A DNA stretch of 9,145 nucleotides from an uncultured Akkermansia sp. (GTDB taxonomy: Bacteria; Verrucomicrobiota; Verrucomicrobiia; Verrucomicrobiales; Akkermansiaceae). This document shows, piece after piece, positions 1-6,700 of the stretch. The notes beneath the pieces were generated by a model. That model saw only the letters and a list, made by a program, of their open reading frames with translations, was not told the origin of the DNA and searched no databases. The number at the start of each line of letters is the position of its first letter. The first letter of the stretch is position 1. Where the stretch lies: positions 1 to 9,145 of the forward strand of contig CANPXA010000059.1 in NCBI GenBank assembly GCA_947585525.1, read 5' to 3'. The position numbers and the translations under genes were made by a program.

Positions 1-1993
1 AGGGTTCCGCGTGATCAGGCAACGAAGATAACAGCACCAACACCTCTCCCTTCTGTTCGTCCAAAACGCCCGTCACCGCGATGCGGATGGTGTCATCTGT
101 CCCCAAGCGGAGAATCCGGGTCACGGCGGCTTCCACCCCTTCGTGGGGCACCATTTCCCCGCCTATTTTGGAGAAACGCGAGAGCCTGCCCCCCAGGGTA
201 ATGAAGCCATTGAGATCCATCTGACCTATGTCTCCGCTCTTGAACCAGCCGTCCTTAAAAACGGAGGCATTCAGCTCCGGTTGTTTGACGTACCCTCGGA
301 AGATATTGGGTCCCTTCAGCCAAATCATTCCCCGCTCCGTGATGGGCAGTTGACGCTCGTCGTCCTCCGCATCGGTGATACGGAGGGCTATCCCGGGAAG
401 CAACGTCCCGATGCTTCGGGACAAGGCGCCGGGCATCATGAAGGCCGATCCCGGCACAACCGGCTCATCCGGTAAATTGACAGAACAAACGGGAGCCGCC
501 TCCGTGAGTCTGTACCCCTCCAACAACTGCACCCCGCAGCGCGTGATAAACTCCTTTTCCAGATCGGCCTGCAGACGCTCGGCTCCCACGATAAAGTATC
601 GTACGGAGGCAAAGGTGTACGCCTCAGCACGCCGCAACATGGCTCGCGCGAAGGTGGGAGTGGCGCACAACATCGTCAGCTTGTGCTTTTCGATGAGCTG
701 ACAGAGTGTACGCGCATCTGTCGGGTTGGGATAAGTGCAGATGGGACGTCCCTTGAGCAGCGGCAGAATAAGCGCTATGGTGAGCCCAAAGCTGTGGAAA
801 AGCGGGAGGCTGCCCAGGATTTTCTCGCGATCCAACGACAAGCGGCAACAACTCTGCGCCACGTTGGCCAATATCATACGGTGCGTCAACGCCACCCCCT
901 TCGGTTCGCCTGTGGATCCCGCCGTAAAAAGCATCACAGCCTCATCTTCCCCGCTGCGGTCTTCGGTGTGGTGCAGCTTGCAGAGCAAAGAGGCCGGAGC
1001 AATCCGCGCCATCAGCACGTTGCTGATCAGCTTCACCTTCGGTATGCTCTTGAGGAAGTCCTCCACGAGGATGAGCTGCTCCCGCGGCGGCCACGAGAAG
1101 TTCGGCAACTTTTCCATGAACTGACGCGCCGTGATAAAGGTCTTGAGTTCTGCCTGCTCCACCGTGCTTTCAAAGGCTCGTCGCGTTGTGGCGTAATTGA
1201 TCATCACCGGCGTGATCTTGGCCAACATACACGCCAGGAGCATGATGCTTCCCCCCGGTCCCGGCGGCAAAATAATCCCTATCCGCGCCTCGTTCAATTT
1301 CCTCAGCTGAGCAGCCGCGCTCATCGCCACTCCCAGCATCTTGTAGTACGGCAGTTTCTTCCCGGTCATTCCGTCTATCATCTCCACCTGCCCGTGCTTG
1401 CTCAGCGCCCTCACCAGATGGTCGGTGAGCGACCCATTCAAATACTCCTGCCGGGAGAATACCTCCATCCCCTTCTCCATCCACGCAGAATAGAGCTTCT
1501 CGCCCATGTGCATCCCGACCGGTATCCCGGGCATGACGTGCAACTCCTCCCTGCAACCCGCCTCCGACACGTCCCGGTACAGGTTGTCCTTTGTCGTGCC
1601 GTAGTAACCCAAAAAAAGAGGACTCACCGGCAACCTCATCTCCTGGACATACTCCAAAAACAATTTGGGCACATCCGTCAGACAGCCGCGAATCTTGGAC
1701 AATTTGCCCGGTAAAAAAATGACGCTCTTGCCATCTTGAAGCACACTTCGGATACGCGCCTTTGCCGCTTGAGGCGTTCCGTTGCGGAAGTCGAAGTGTT
1801 CAATGTTGATTCCCTTTGAGACAATGTATTGTTCCACATCCGGCTGCGTGGGGAAGAGGGGATCCGTGATGTAGCAAAGCCGCCCCTGAAGCAGATAATG
1901 CAGACTCTTGCAGGCTTGAACGCTGAGGCGATTCGGCATATAAAACGCCGGAGCGATGATGTTTTCTTGTCCGTGTATGTTGATGGTTGCCAT
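1..1993 (-). CDS. Aas-like bifunctional protein: degenerate acyltransferase domain + acyl-ACP synthetase (AMP-ligase), C-terminus cut by window edge
   Basis: The frame is open from ATG 1993 to the window edge, 664 codons; E. coli Aas has 719 residues, so only a short C-terminal piece is missing. Residues about 4-135 resemble the PlsC/LPLAT acyltransferase fold, beginning with INIHGQEN and containing VLQDGKSVIFLPGK and LPVSPLFLG. Residues about 205-664 are an ANL-type adenylation domain: phosphate loop LFTAGSTGEPKG (355-366), SLPLFHSFGLT (395-405), EGYRLTEAAP (492-501), GWFKSGD (582-588) and GRLSRFSKIGGEMVP (602-616). INYATTRRAF, ITARQFMEK, ILANVAQ and KIGGEMV recall E. coli Aas in the same order, so Aas kinship is strong. 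Aas activates fatty acids onto ACP and re-acylates 2-acyl-lysophosphatidylethanolamine at the inner membrane. Here the acyltransferase catalytic residues are replaced (PNRLSVQA where E. coli has PNHVSFID), so only the ligase activity looks likely. The C-terminal catalytic Lys lies outside the window. Start 1993 was chosen because homology begins right after it; no good ribosome binding site is seen. An in-frame ATG at 2056 is the alternative. Confidence 0.9.
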   Translation of the reverse strand, partial: MATINIHGQENIIAPAFYMPNRLSVQACKSLHYLLQGRLCYITDPLFPTQPDVEQYIVSKGINIEHFDFRNGTPQAAKARIRSVLQDGKSVIFLPGKLSKIRGCLTDVPKLFLEYVQEMRLPVSPLFLGYYGTTKDNLYRDVSEAGCREELHVMPGIPVGMHMGEKLYSAWMEKGMEVFSRQEYLNGSLTDHLVRALSKHGQVEMIDGMTGKKLPYYKMLGVAMSAAAQLRKLNEARIGIILPPGPGGSIMLLACMLAKITPVMINYATTRRAFESTVEQAELKTFITARQFMEKLPNFSWPPREQLILVEDFLKSIPKVKLISNVLMARIAPASLLCKLHHTEDRSGEDEAVMLFTAGSTGEPKGVALTHRMILANVAQSCCRLSLDREKILGSLPLFHSFGLTIALILPLLKGRPICTYPNPTDARTLCQLIEKHKLTMLCATPTFARAMLRRAEAYTFASVRYFIVGAERLQADLEKEFITRCGVQLLEGYRLTEAAPVCSVNLPDEPVVPGSAFMMPGALSRSIGTLLPGIALRITDAEDDERQLPITERGMIWLKGPNIFRGYVKQPELNASVFKDGWFKSGDIGQMDLNGFITLGGRLSRFSKIGGEMVPHEGVEAAVTRILRLGTDDTIRIAVTGVLDEQKGEVLVLLSSLPDHAEP

Positions 1994-2054
1994 AAAAAGA
2001 AGAACTGCGCTGTGAAAGTTCGTCCGGAACGCGTCCCTCTCAGCTCGTACCCCC

Positions 2055-2083
2055 ATCCTACACTGCAATGAACCGCTCGTAAA
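2055..2083 (-). promoter_or_regulatory. Candidate sigma70-type promoter for the Aas-like gene
   Basis: On the minus strand, TTTACG (2083-2078) and TAGGAT (2060-2055) are separated by exactly 17 bases; each matches 4 of 6 consensus positions. Transcription would start near 2048, about 55 nt before ATG 1993. The -10 box overlaps the alternative ATG at 2056, so if this promoter is real the 1993 start is favoured. The -35 box overlaps the end of the T-run of the preceding terminator. The match is only moderate and could be chance. Confidence 0.3.
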
Positions 2084-2131
2084 TAAAAAAATGGGGGCAG
2101 GCTCGCTTCTCGCGGACAAGCCTGCCCCCAT
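2081..2131 (-). terminator. Rho-independent terminator of the outer-membrane protein gene
   Basis: A perfect 13-bp inverted repeat, ATGGGGGCAGGCT (2091-2103) with AGCCTGCCCCCAT (2119-2131), encloses a 15-base loop. On the minus strand the stem is followed at once by TTTTTTATTT (2090-2081). It begins about 30 bases after the stop codon of the gene ending at 2162. A GC-rich stem plus a T-run is the classical intrinsic terminator. The tract is asymmetric (no T-run on the plus-strand side), so it acts for the minus-strand gene only. Confidence 0.9.
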
Positions 2132-2161
2132 GGGCGTAGTTTGATAAAGACCGAATCTCGA

Positions 2162-3145
2162 TCAGAAAACGTAGCTGCAGTTCACTCCCGCTACCACCGC
2201 AAAGTTGCGGTACGGTACCAAGGTGGGATCCTCCATCCCGAACATCGCCGTAGCTTCGCGCAATGACGACGCTTGAGCCGCCTTCTGGGCTCCGGAACCC
2301 AGCCAATTGAAGCTGACGCTCGGAGTCACCACAAAGTGCTTGTTGACGAAATACGGCGTGGACAGCTTGATCCAGAATGCCTGGGCGCCGTTGGCGTTGG
2401 CATGGTGCCCCTCGTCAAAGTAATTGGCTGTTGCGCTCATGGCAAAGGTGAGCAGTCCCGCCAACTTGAGATGCTCCGGCGTCCCGATGATGGGCGCCTT
2501 GAAGGTGACATACGGCTCAAACCACCAGCCCTGCACGCCCTGGAAGCTCAGACGAAGCGTGTGTCCGATTTCCACCCACTTGGCAGGCTCATACACCGTC
2601 TCCAAAAACACCTCGTTCACGCAAGAAGCGCTCTGCTCGCGGAAGTGCTTCGCAAACGCTCCCAACAAACCGCCATGCACAAATTCATGCCCCAGGGAAA
2701 CGTGTCCGTACTTCCCGCTGTACTTGAGCGCCGTTATCACGGCAAACTCGTTCTCCACGTTACGCGGAGAAGCCACCGGCGGCTTACCATATGCGGCTGC
2801 TGCCGCATTCAATTTCGCATACGGAGCCGGTCCATACATGGTATGACCGGAGGAGACCATGCGGTACGCGATGGTGCTGTCCACACTCCATTGCTGCTGC
2901 TTGTGACCGACGTCGTAATTCATCTTAAGAGCAACGAGCTCGGAGCTATCGCCTTCTGCCACGGAGTGGGAGATGACCAGACCGCGACCTACGTAATTGC
3001 TATCATAGCCGGTCGTCAGAGAACCGGTAAGGCGTTTTGCTGAAAGGGCAGGAAGCTTCGCGAAACTCTCTGCCGAAATAGGCTCTGCCGCCATGACCGG
3101 TGCCAGCATGGCCGCAACTGCGAGCATTGTGTATCGAACTTTCAT
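2162..3145 (-). CDS. Putative outer-membrane beta-barrel protein with signal peptide
   Basis: 327 residues, complete. The N-terminus has a Sec signal peptide: basic MKVR, hydrophobic core (about residues 6-18: TMLAVAAMLAPVM), and a likely cleavage after Ala19 or Ala20 (VMA/AEP). The mature part alternates polar and hydrophobic residues in short strands, has few charged helices, and ends in NCSYVF; a C-terminal Phe is the usual signal for the BAM machinery. The early motif TTGYDSNYVGRGL (about residues 45-57) resembles the 'Y.S.YV.RG' start of small barrel families such as the TIGR02001-type proteins; this link is tentative. A His-rich stretch NYFDEGHHANAN may be a loop. Substrate unknown: it could be a porin-like channel or a structural protein. 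Start 3145 gives the full signal peptide; Met7 (3127) would remove its basic end. No strong Shine-Dalgarno is seen. The gene has its own promoter (3279-3251) and terminator, so it is probably monocistronic. Confidence 0.85.
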   Translation of the reverse strand: MKVRYTMLAVAAMLAPVMAAEPISAESFAKLPALSAKRLTGSLTTGYDSNYVGRGLVISHSVAEGDSSELVALKMNYDVGHKQQQWSVDSTIAYRMVSSGHTMYGPAPYAKLNAAAAAYGKPPVASPRNVENEFAVITALKYSGKYGHVSLGHEFVHGGLLGAFAKHFREQSASCVNEVFLETVYEPAKWVEIGHTLRLSFQGVQGWWFEPYVTFKAPIIGTPEHLKLAGLLTFAMSATANYFDEGHHANANGAQAFWIKLSTPYFVNKHFVVTPSVSFNWLGSGAQKAAQASSLREATAMFGMEDPTLVPYRNFAVVAGVNCSYVF

Positions 3146-3244
3146 AGATTGTGTTCTTAGGTTTACAGGCGCTCTTCAGCTATCTCTGCTCCCTCGAGAG
3201 CAATTGACGTCCCCACAGGGACACAAGATACCCCAGACGCCTTC
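3146..3244 (-). promoter_or_regulatory. Structured 5' leader of the outer-membrane protein mRNA
   Basis: About 99 nt lie between the predicted transcription start (near 3244) and the ATG. Two small hairpins are visible: GTCCC-TGTG-GGGAC (3222-3209) and TGCTC-loop-GAGCA (3202-3187). A longer-range pairing of AGGCG near the 5' end (3242-3238) with CGCCT (3171-3167) could close them into one domain and lies about 20-25 nt upstream of the start codon. The stems are short (5 bp each). No known riboswitch class is recognised, and regulation is inference. Confidence 0.3.
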
Positions 3245-3250
3245 GGGTTC

Positions 3251-3279
3251 ATTGTAGCGGACTACCTATTAGATGTCAA
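3251..3279 (-). promoter_or_regulatory. Strong sigma70-type promoter of the outer-membrane protein gene
   Basis: The minus strand reads TTGACA (3279-3274), a 17-base spacer (3273-3257), then TACAAT (3256-3251). The -35 box matches the consensus fully and the -10 box in five of six positions, with ideal spacing. It points at the gene starting at 3145 and leaves a leader of about 100 nt. An A/T-rich stretch lies just upstream (3300-3280), as expected for a strong promoter of an abundant membrane protein. Confidence 0.8.
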
Positions 3280-3298
3280 ACAGAAAAATTCGCTACAA
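3252..3298. promoter_or_regulatory. Inverted repeat bracketing the promoter, possible operator
   Basis: TTGTAGCG (3252-3259) and CGCTACAA (3291-3298) are perfect 8-bp inverted copies, 31 bases apart. One copy overlaps the -10 box and the other lies just upstream of the -35 box, at about -48. The centre-to-centre distance is 39 bp, close to four helical turns, so a regulator could bind both sites. No partner protein is visible in the window, and an 8-bp match may be chance. Confidence 0.3.
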
Positions 3299-3530
3299 AT
3301 TGTGTCGTTACATCCGTCCCAAGAGAAACGCGATTCCAACAGGAGGTCATCAGTGAGTGATGTAACACAACTCATTGGTTATGTACGATGACGATGTGGG
3401 AAGTTCGCGCGCCGTTGGCGCGGGATATGCGATGCGTAGGCATCGGTGGTGGGTAAAATCACACGCCGTTGCTACGAGGAAAGCTCACAGAACTACGCCA
3501 TGCTGTCTTTCTTGCTTTGCTTAAATAAAT

Positions 3531-3551
3531 CGTAATTCGTAAATCGTAAAT
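3531..3551 (+). repeat. Heptamer array, three units
   Basis: CGTAATT, CGTAAAT, CGTAAAT follow one another without gaps, flanked by more A/T (TTAAATAAAT before, A after). Immediately after the array comes TAGG and the 6-bp hairpin at 3553-3568. The unit is the same, in the same orientation, as in the array at 3677-3704. Confidence 0.8.
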
Positions 3552-3676
3552 AGGTGCCGTCAGGCACCCAGCGCCGCCTCCTGCCCCTTTCCTGCCAACA
3601 AGCAGCATTGTTTTCAAAATTTCGCTACGCATTCGCTCCGCTAAATTGCGCCGGACGGCGCACGAATTTTCCACAT

Positions 3677-3704
3677 CGTAAATCGTAAATCGTACCTCGT
3701 ACAT
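3677..3704 (+). repeat. Heptamer array, four units
   Basis: CGTAAAT, CGTAAAT, CGTACCT, CGTACAT occur in tandem. The last unit is followed by AGG and the long hairpin that starts at 3706. Degeneration increases toward the hairpin. An inverted, shorter version (ATGTACG then ATGACG) lies at the other end of the 326-bp element, 3381-3393. Confidence 0.8.
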
Positions 3705-3705
3705 A

Positions 3706-3745
3706 GGCTACAGAATCAGCTTCCTCAGAAGCTGATTCTGTAGCC
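3706..3745 (-). terminator. Perfect hairpin overlapping the stop codon of the autotransporter gene, probable terminator or 3'-end protector
   Basis: GGCTACAGAATCAGCTT (3706-3722) is the exact reverse complement of 3729-3745; one more C-G pair (3723/3728) makes an 18-bp stem with a 4-base loop. On the minus strand the first arm is the last coding segment (Gly-Tyr-Arg-Ile-Ser-Phe), and the stop TGA sits at the loop. No T-run follows (TATGTACGAGG), so it is not a textbook intrinsic terminator; it may stop transcription with help, protect the mRNA 3' end, or be part of the neighbouring repeat element. Confidence 0.55.
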
Positions 3746-6700
3746 CAGCGTTGCGTCAAAGCTGGTCCATCCCTGGCGGAACTCGAGGCTGCCGTCGAGG
3801 AAGAAGGAGCCGCTGTACGGAGTGGACCCGACCGGCACCGTGATGCCCGCGCCCAGCTCCACACCCAAGGCGCCGACCTCCGCGCCGACCATATTGGTGG
3901 CGTAGGAGCCGTTGATGAAGCGCGTAGCCGCCTCGCCGCGTCGGTCACCCGCATCCGCCTTCACGAGGAAGCGAGCCTCGAAGAGAGCGCTGCGGTTGTA
4001 CACCTTCCCGCCGAAGAGCGACTGCAGGCGCGCGCCCAAGCCGAAGGTCACCGTCATGCTGTCCATGTCATCCACGACGAGCCCGGCATCGCTGCCGCTC
4101 TCCGTGAAGCCGTCGATGCTGTTGTGGCGGGCCTCCACGTTGAAGACGTACTGCATCACGCGGCGGGAATCCTTGCTCAGCACGGTGGTGTAGCCGATCT
4201 CGTAGAGGGCGCCCAGAGAGTAGCCGCTCGTATCAGCGTCCGCCGTGTAGTTGCCGCTGCCGGACATCACCGTACGGTGCGTCTTGAAGTCCGCCGTGCC
4301 GCCGCTGAGGACGATGGTGTGCATCCAGCGACCCCTCATGTGGCGCAGGAAAGCCGTGGCGTACATGGTGTCCATATCGCCGCTGATGGAATCCGCCCCG
4401 GTGCACTTGAGGTCGTTGTACATCGCCGTGAGGGCGAGACCGAGCGTCGTGTTGCGCGAGATATCGGCATCCACGCCGAAGGTGCCGCCCCAGCCGTTGA
4501 CGCGGTAGCCCGGCGCGAGATCATCGGCATCCAACTCGCGGTAGGAGCTCTCAGCGTTGAGCCAGGCATGCCAGTAGGGCATATCCTCATCCCGGGCAGC
4601 CGCAGCCTCATCGCCCATGGACGTCGTCCGGTTGCGGATGGCGGTGAGCTGGCGGTGCATATCCTCGCCGAGAGCCGCGCTGTAGCCGGTGTAGCCGGCG
4701 CCCGCCGCCGCCGCCAGCAGTTTGGCAAGCTCGGCTTTGTTGCCGTTGCTCATCAGCCGCTGCGCCTCTGCGCTCAGCTTACTGGTGTCGGAATTCGTGT
4801 CGTTGAGAGCCTCATTCGCCTTCGGATTGTTGACAGTGTCGGTGAGCTGCCAGACGGCGTTGGCTCCCTCCGTGGCGTTCTGGTGAATGCCCTGCACCGC
4901 CTCCGCCAGCGAGTTCTCCAGCGCCATCTTCATCTCCAGCACGATCTGGTCATTCTTATGCACAATCTTGGCGCTTTCCACGTGCAGCCAGGCGCCGCCC
5001 ACGAGTTGATTGCGCTTCAGCTCCAGCTCCTCATTGTCATTGGACTCCACCTCGTTGGCCATCGCCGCCTCCTCGCTGACATCCCAGTGCAGTTTCACCT
5101 CTCCACCCTCGATCATCTGTCCCAGCACAAACTCCGTATTCGTTGGCATCGCGCTGCCATACGCCTGCAGAGTGAGACCCGCGTCTTTCGCCAAACGGAA
5201 GCTGCTGAAGCTCATCCCCGTCGCCGGGGCAGACTGCAACCCGCCGGAGGAGAAGGTGAACCCGAGTGTGGTCTGAGAGCCCGCACCAAGTGTGACATTC
5301 CCCATCTCCCAACCGGCGTTCCTGCCCTTGCTGTTGAGCACATCGAGCGTCACAAATGCCAGGCAGGTGACCTCCATATCCCAGCCACTGCTGCCGTCCG
5401 TCACCTGGGTGAAGTACTGCTGCCGACCGAGGCTGCAATTGAAGGTCATCTTGCCTACGTACCCTTCCATACTGCCGGTGAAGACGTGATCCCAGCCTTG
5501 CACGGTGATGTTCATGTCCTCCGTGCCGGTGAGATGTCCTCCGTTGGACTGGATGCCGTAGATGCTAAACTCCTCGGCATCAGCATTGCTTTCCGGTGTC
5601 CCGGGAGCTCCCTCCGGTCCGTTGGAGGCGGCGAGAGCATAAGCTGCCGTTTTCGGTCCGGCGCCCACTGTCAGCACGGTGTCCTCGTTCTCAAGGATGA
5701 GGTGCAGCCCGCTGATTCTGCTCCCCTTCACCATGTTGACTTTCCCCTTCATTCCCACGGCGCTGCCGCTGGCATCGTTCCCTCCGATGAACACACCCGC
5801 GCCCACCGTGGTCGGGTCCTCCTTCCCGGTGCCGCCCACGAGTTCCAGCGTGCCTCCGTTTTCAAGGTGCACGTGGTTGCGATCCGTCTCGTACACGGCT
5901 TCCCCAGCATCCAGGAGGATGTCACCGGACACCGTCGCGGACCCTCCGTCCACCACGAGCTGACCGTCGCGACCGTTGGTGAACTTCACGTCGGTGAGCT
6001 GGTTCGCTTCATTCTGAAGCTTGAGCACGCCTCGATCCATGTAGAGCCCCTGTCCCTGGCTGAGGTTGAGTTCTCCTCCCATCACCGTTCCCCATTCGGC
6101 GCCATGGTGCGTACTTTCCGGATTGGTATCCTCGTGGTTGATGTGCAACGCCGCATCCTTCACGGTGATGCCGCCGGAGTACGTCAGCTCATCGCCGGGT
6201 GTGACTCCCCCCGTTTCTTTGCTGCTGTAGCTGTTCTTGAGCGTCACCTTACCGTTATCATTGCCGTTGCCGGTGATGGTCAGTTTGGCGTTCGAGTTCG
6301 TGCCGTTCAGGTTGTGCACCGTCAAGCCGTCCACCTCCCACTGCTCCTTACCCTTCGAATCTTCCACATTTTCTTGAGAGAAGTCGATGTCCGTATCGCT
6401 GTCCACAATGACCTGTCCGTAGTCGCCCACGCTGTCGTAGATGTTGTCACCGGGGCTCACATTCCACTCGGTCTTCGTACCGTCCTCCGCCGTCTCATTG
6501 TCCGTCGAACTCTCGTAGTAAGGCTTACCCTTCGTGGTCCACGTCAGAGTGCCGTCATCGCCGATGTGCAGGTCGCTGTAGCACCCATCGCGGAATTCTT
6601 CCGGTGTTCTGCCATTGATGGTGAGCTCGAGTTTGTCTCCCCAGCTCTTATCCCAATTCTCAAAGAGTTTTACCGAATTCTCGTCAGCCCCCAGCCGATC

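Larger units (their letters stand above)
3380..3705. repeat. 326-bp non-coding composite element with imperfect inverted ends (REPIN- or MITE-like)
   Basis: Both ends, read inward, begin TATGTACGA (3380-3388 on plus, 3705-3697 on minus). They then share ACGATGTGG, AA-TTCG and a GCGCCG...GGCGC hairpin before diverging near GCGTAG. The right arm is longer by about two heptamers. Hairpins inside: CGCGCC-GTT-GGCGCG (3408-3422), CGATGC-GTAG-GCATCG (3430-3445), GGTGCC-GTCA-GGCACC (3553-3568) and GCGCC-GGAC-GGCGC (3648-3661). Heptamer arrays sit at 3531-3551 and 3677-3704. There is no transposase and no convincing gene; a minus-strand frame at 3704-3459 only translates the heptamers (FTIYDV, YDLRITIY). 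No target-site duplication is seen at the edges. The right edge abuts the hairpin of the autotransporter gene exactly. It could be a dispersed intergenic repeat family; its copy number elsewhere is unknown. Confidence 0.6.

Noticed and set aside
683..1714. 343-codon plus-strand open frame
   Set aside because: It lies antisense to the well-supported Aas-like gene; the translation is rich in His, Arg and Gln with no recognisable motif, as expected for a shadow frame.
2054..2056. Earlier ATG as start of the Aas-like gene
   Set aside because: The added 21 residues (MGVRAERDAF...) show no family similarity, and the codon overlaps a candidate -10 box; kept only as an alternative.
2273..3043. 256-codon plus-strand open frame
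   Set aside because: Antisense to the outer-membrane protein gene, which has a signal peptide, promoter and terminator on the minus strand; the frame itself shows no domain.
3459..3704. 81-codon minus-strand frame with FTIYDV and YDLRITIY
   Set aside because: These peptides are the direct translation of the 7-base repeat, and the rest covers hairpins; similar peptides often appear as spurious gene calls.
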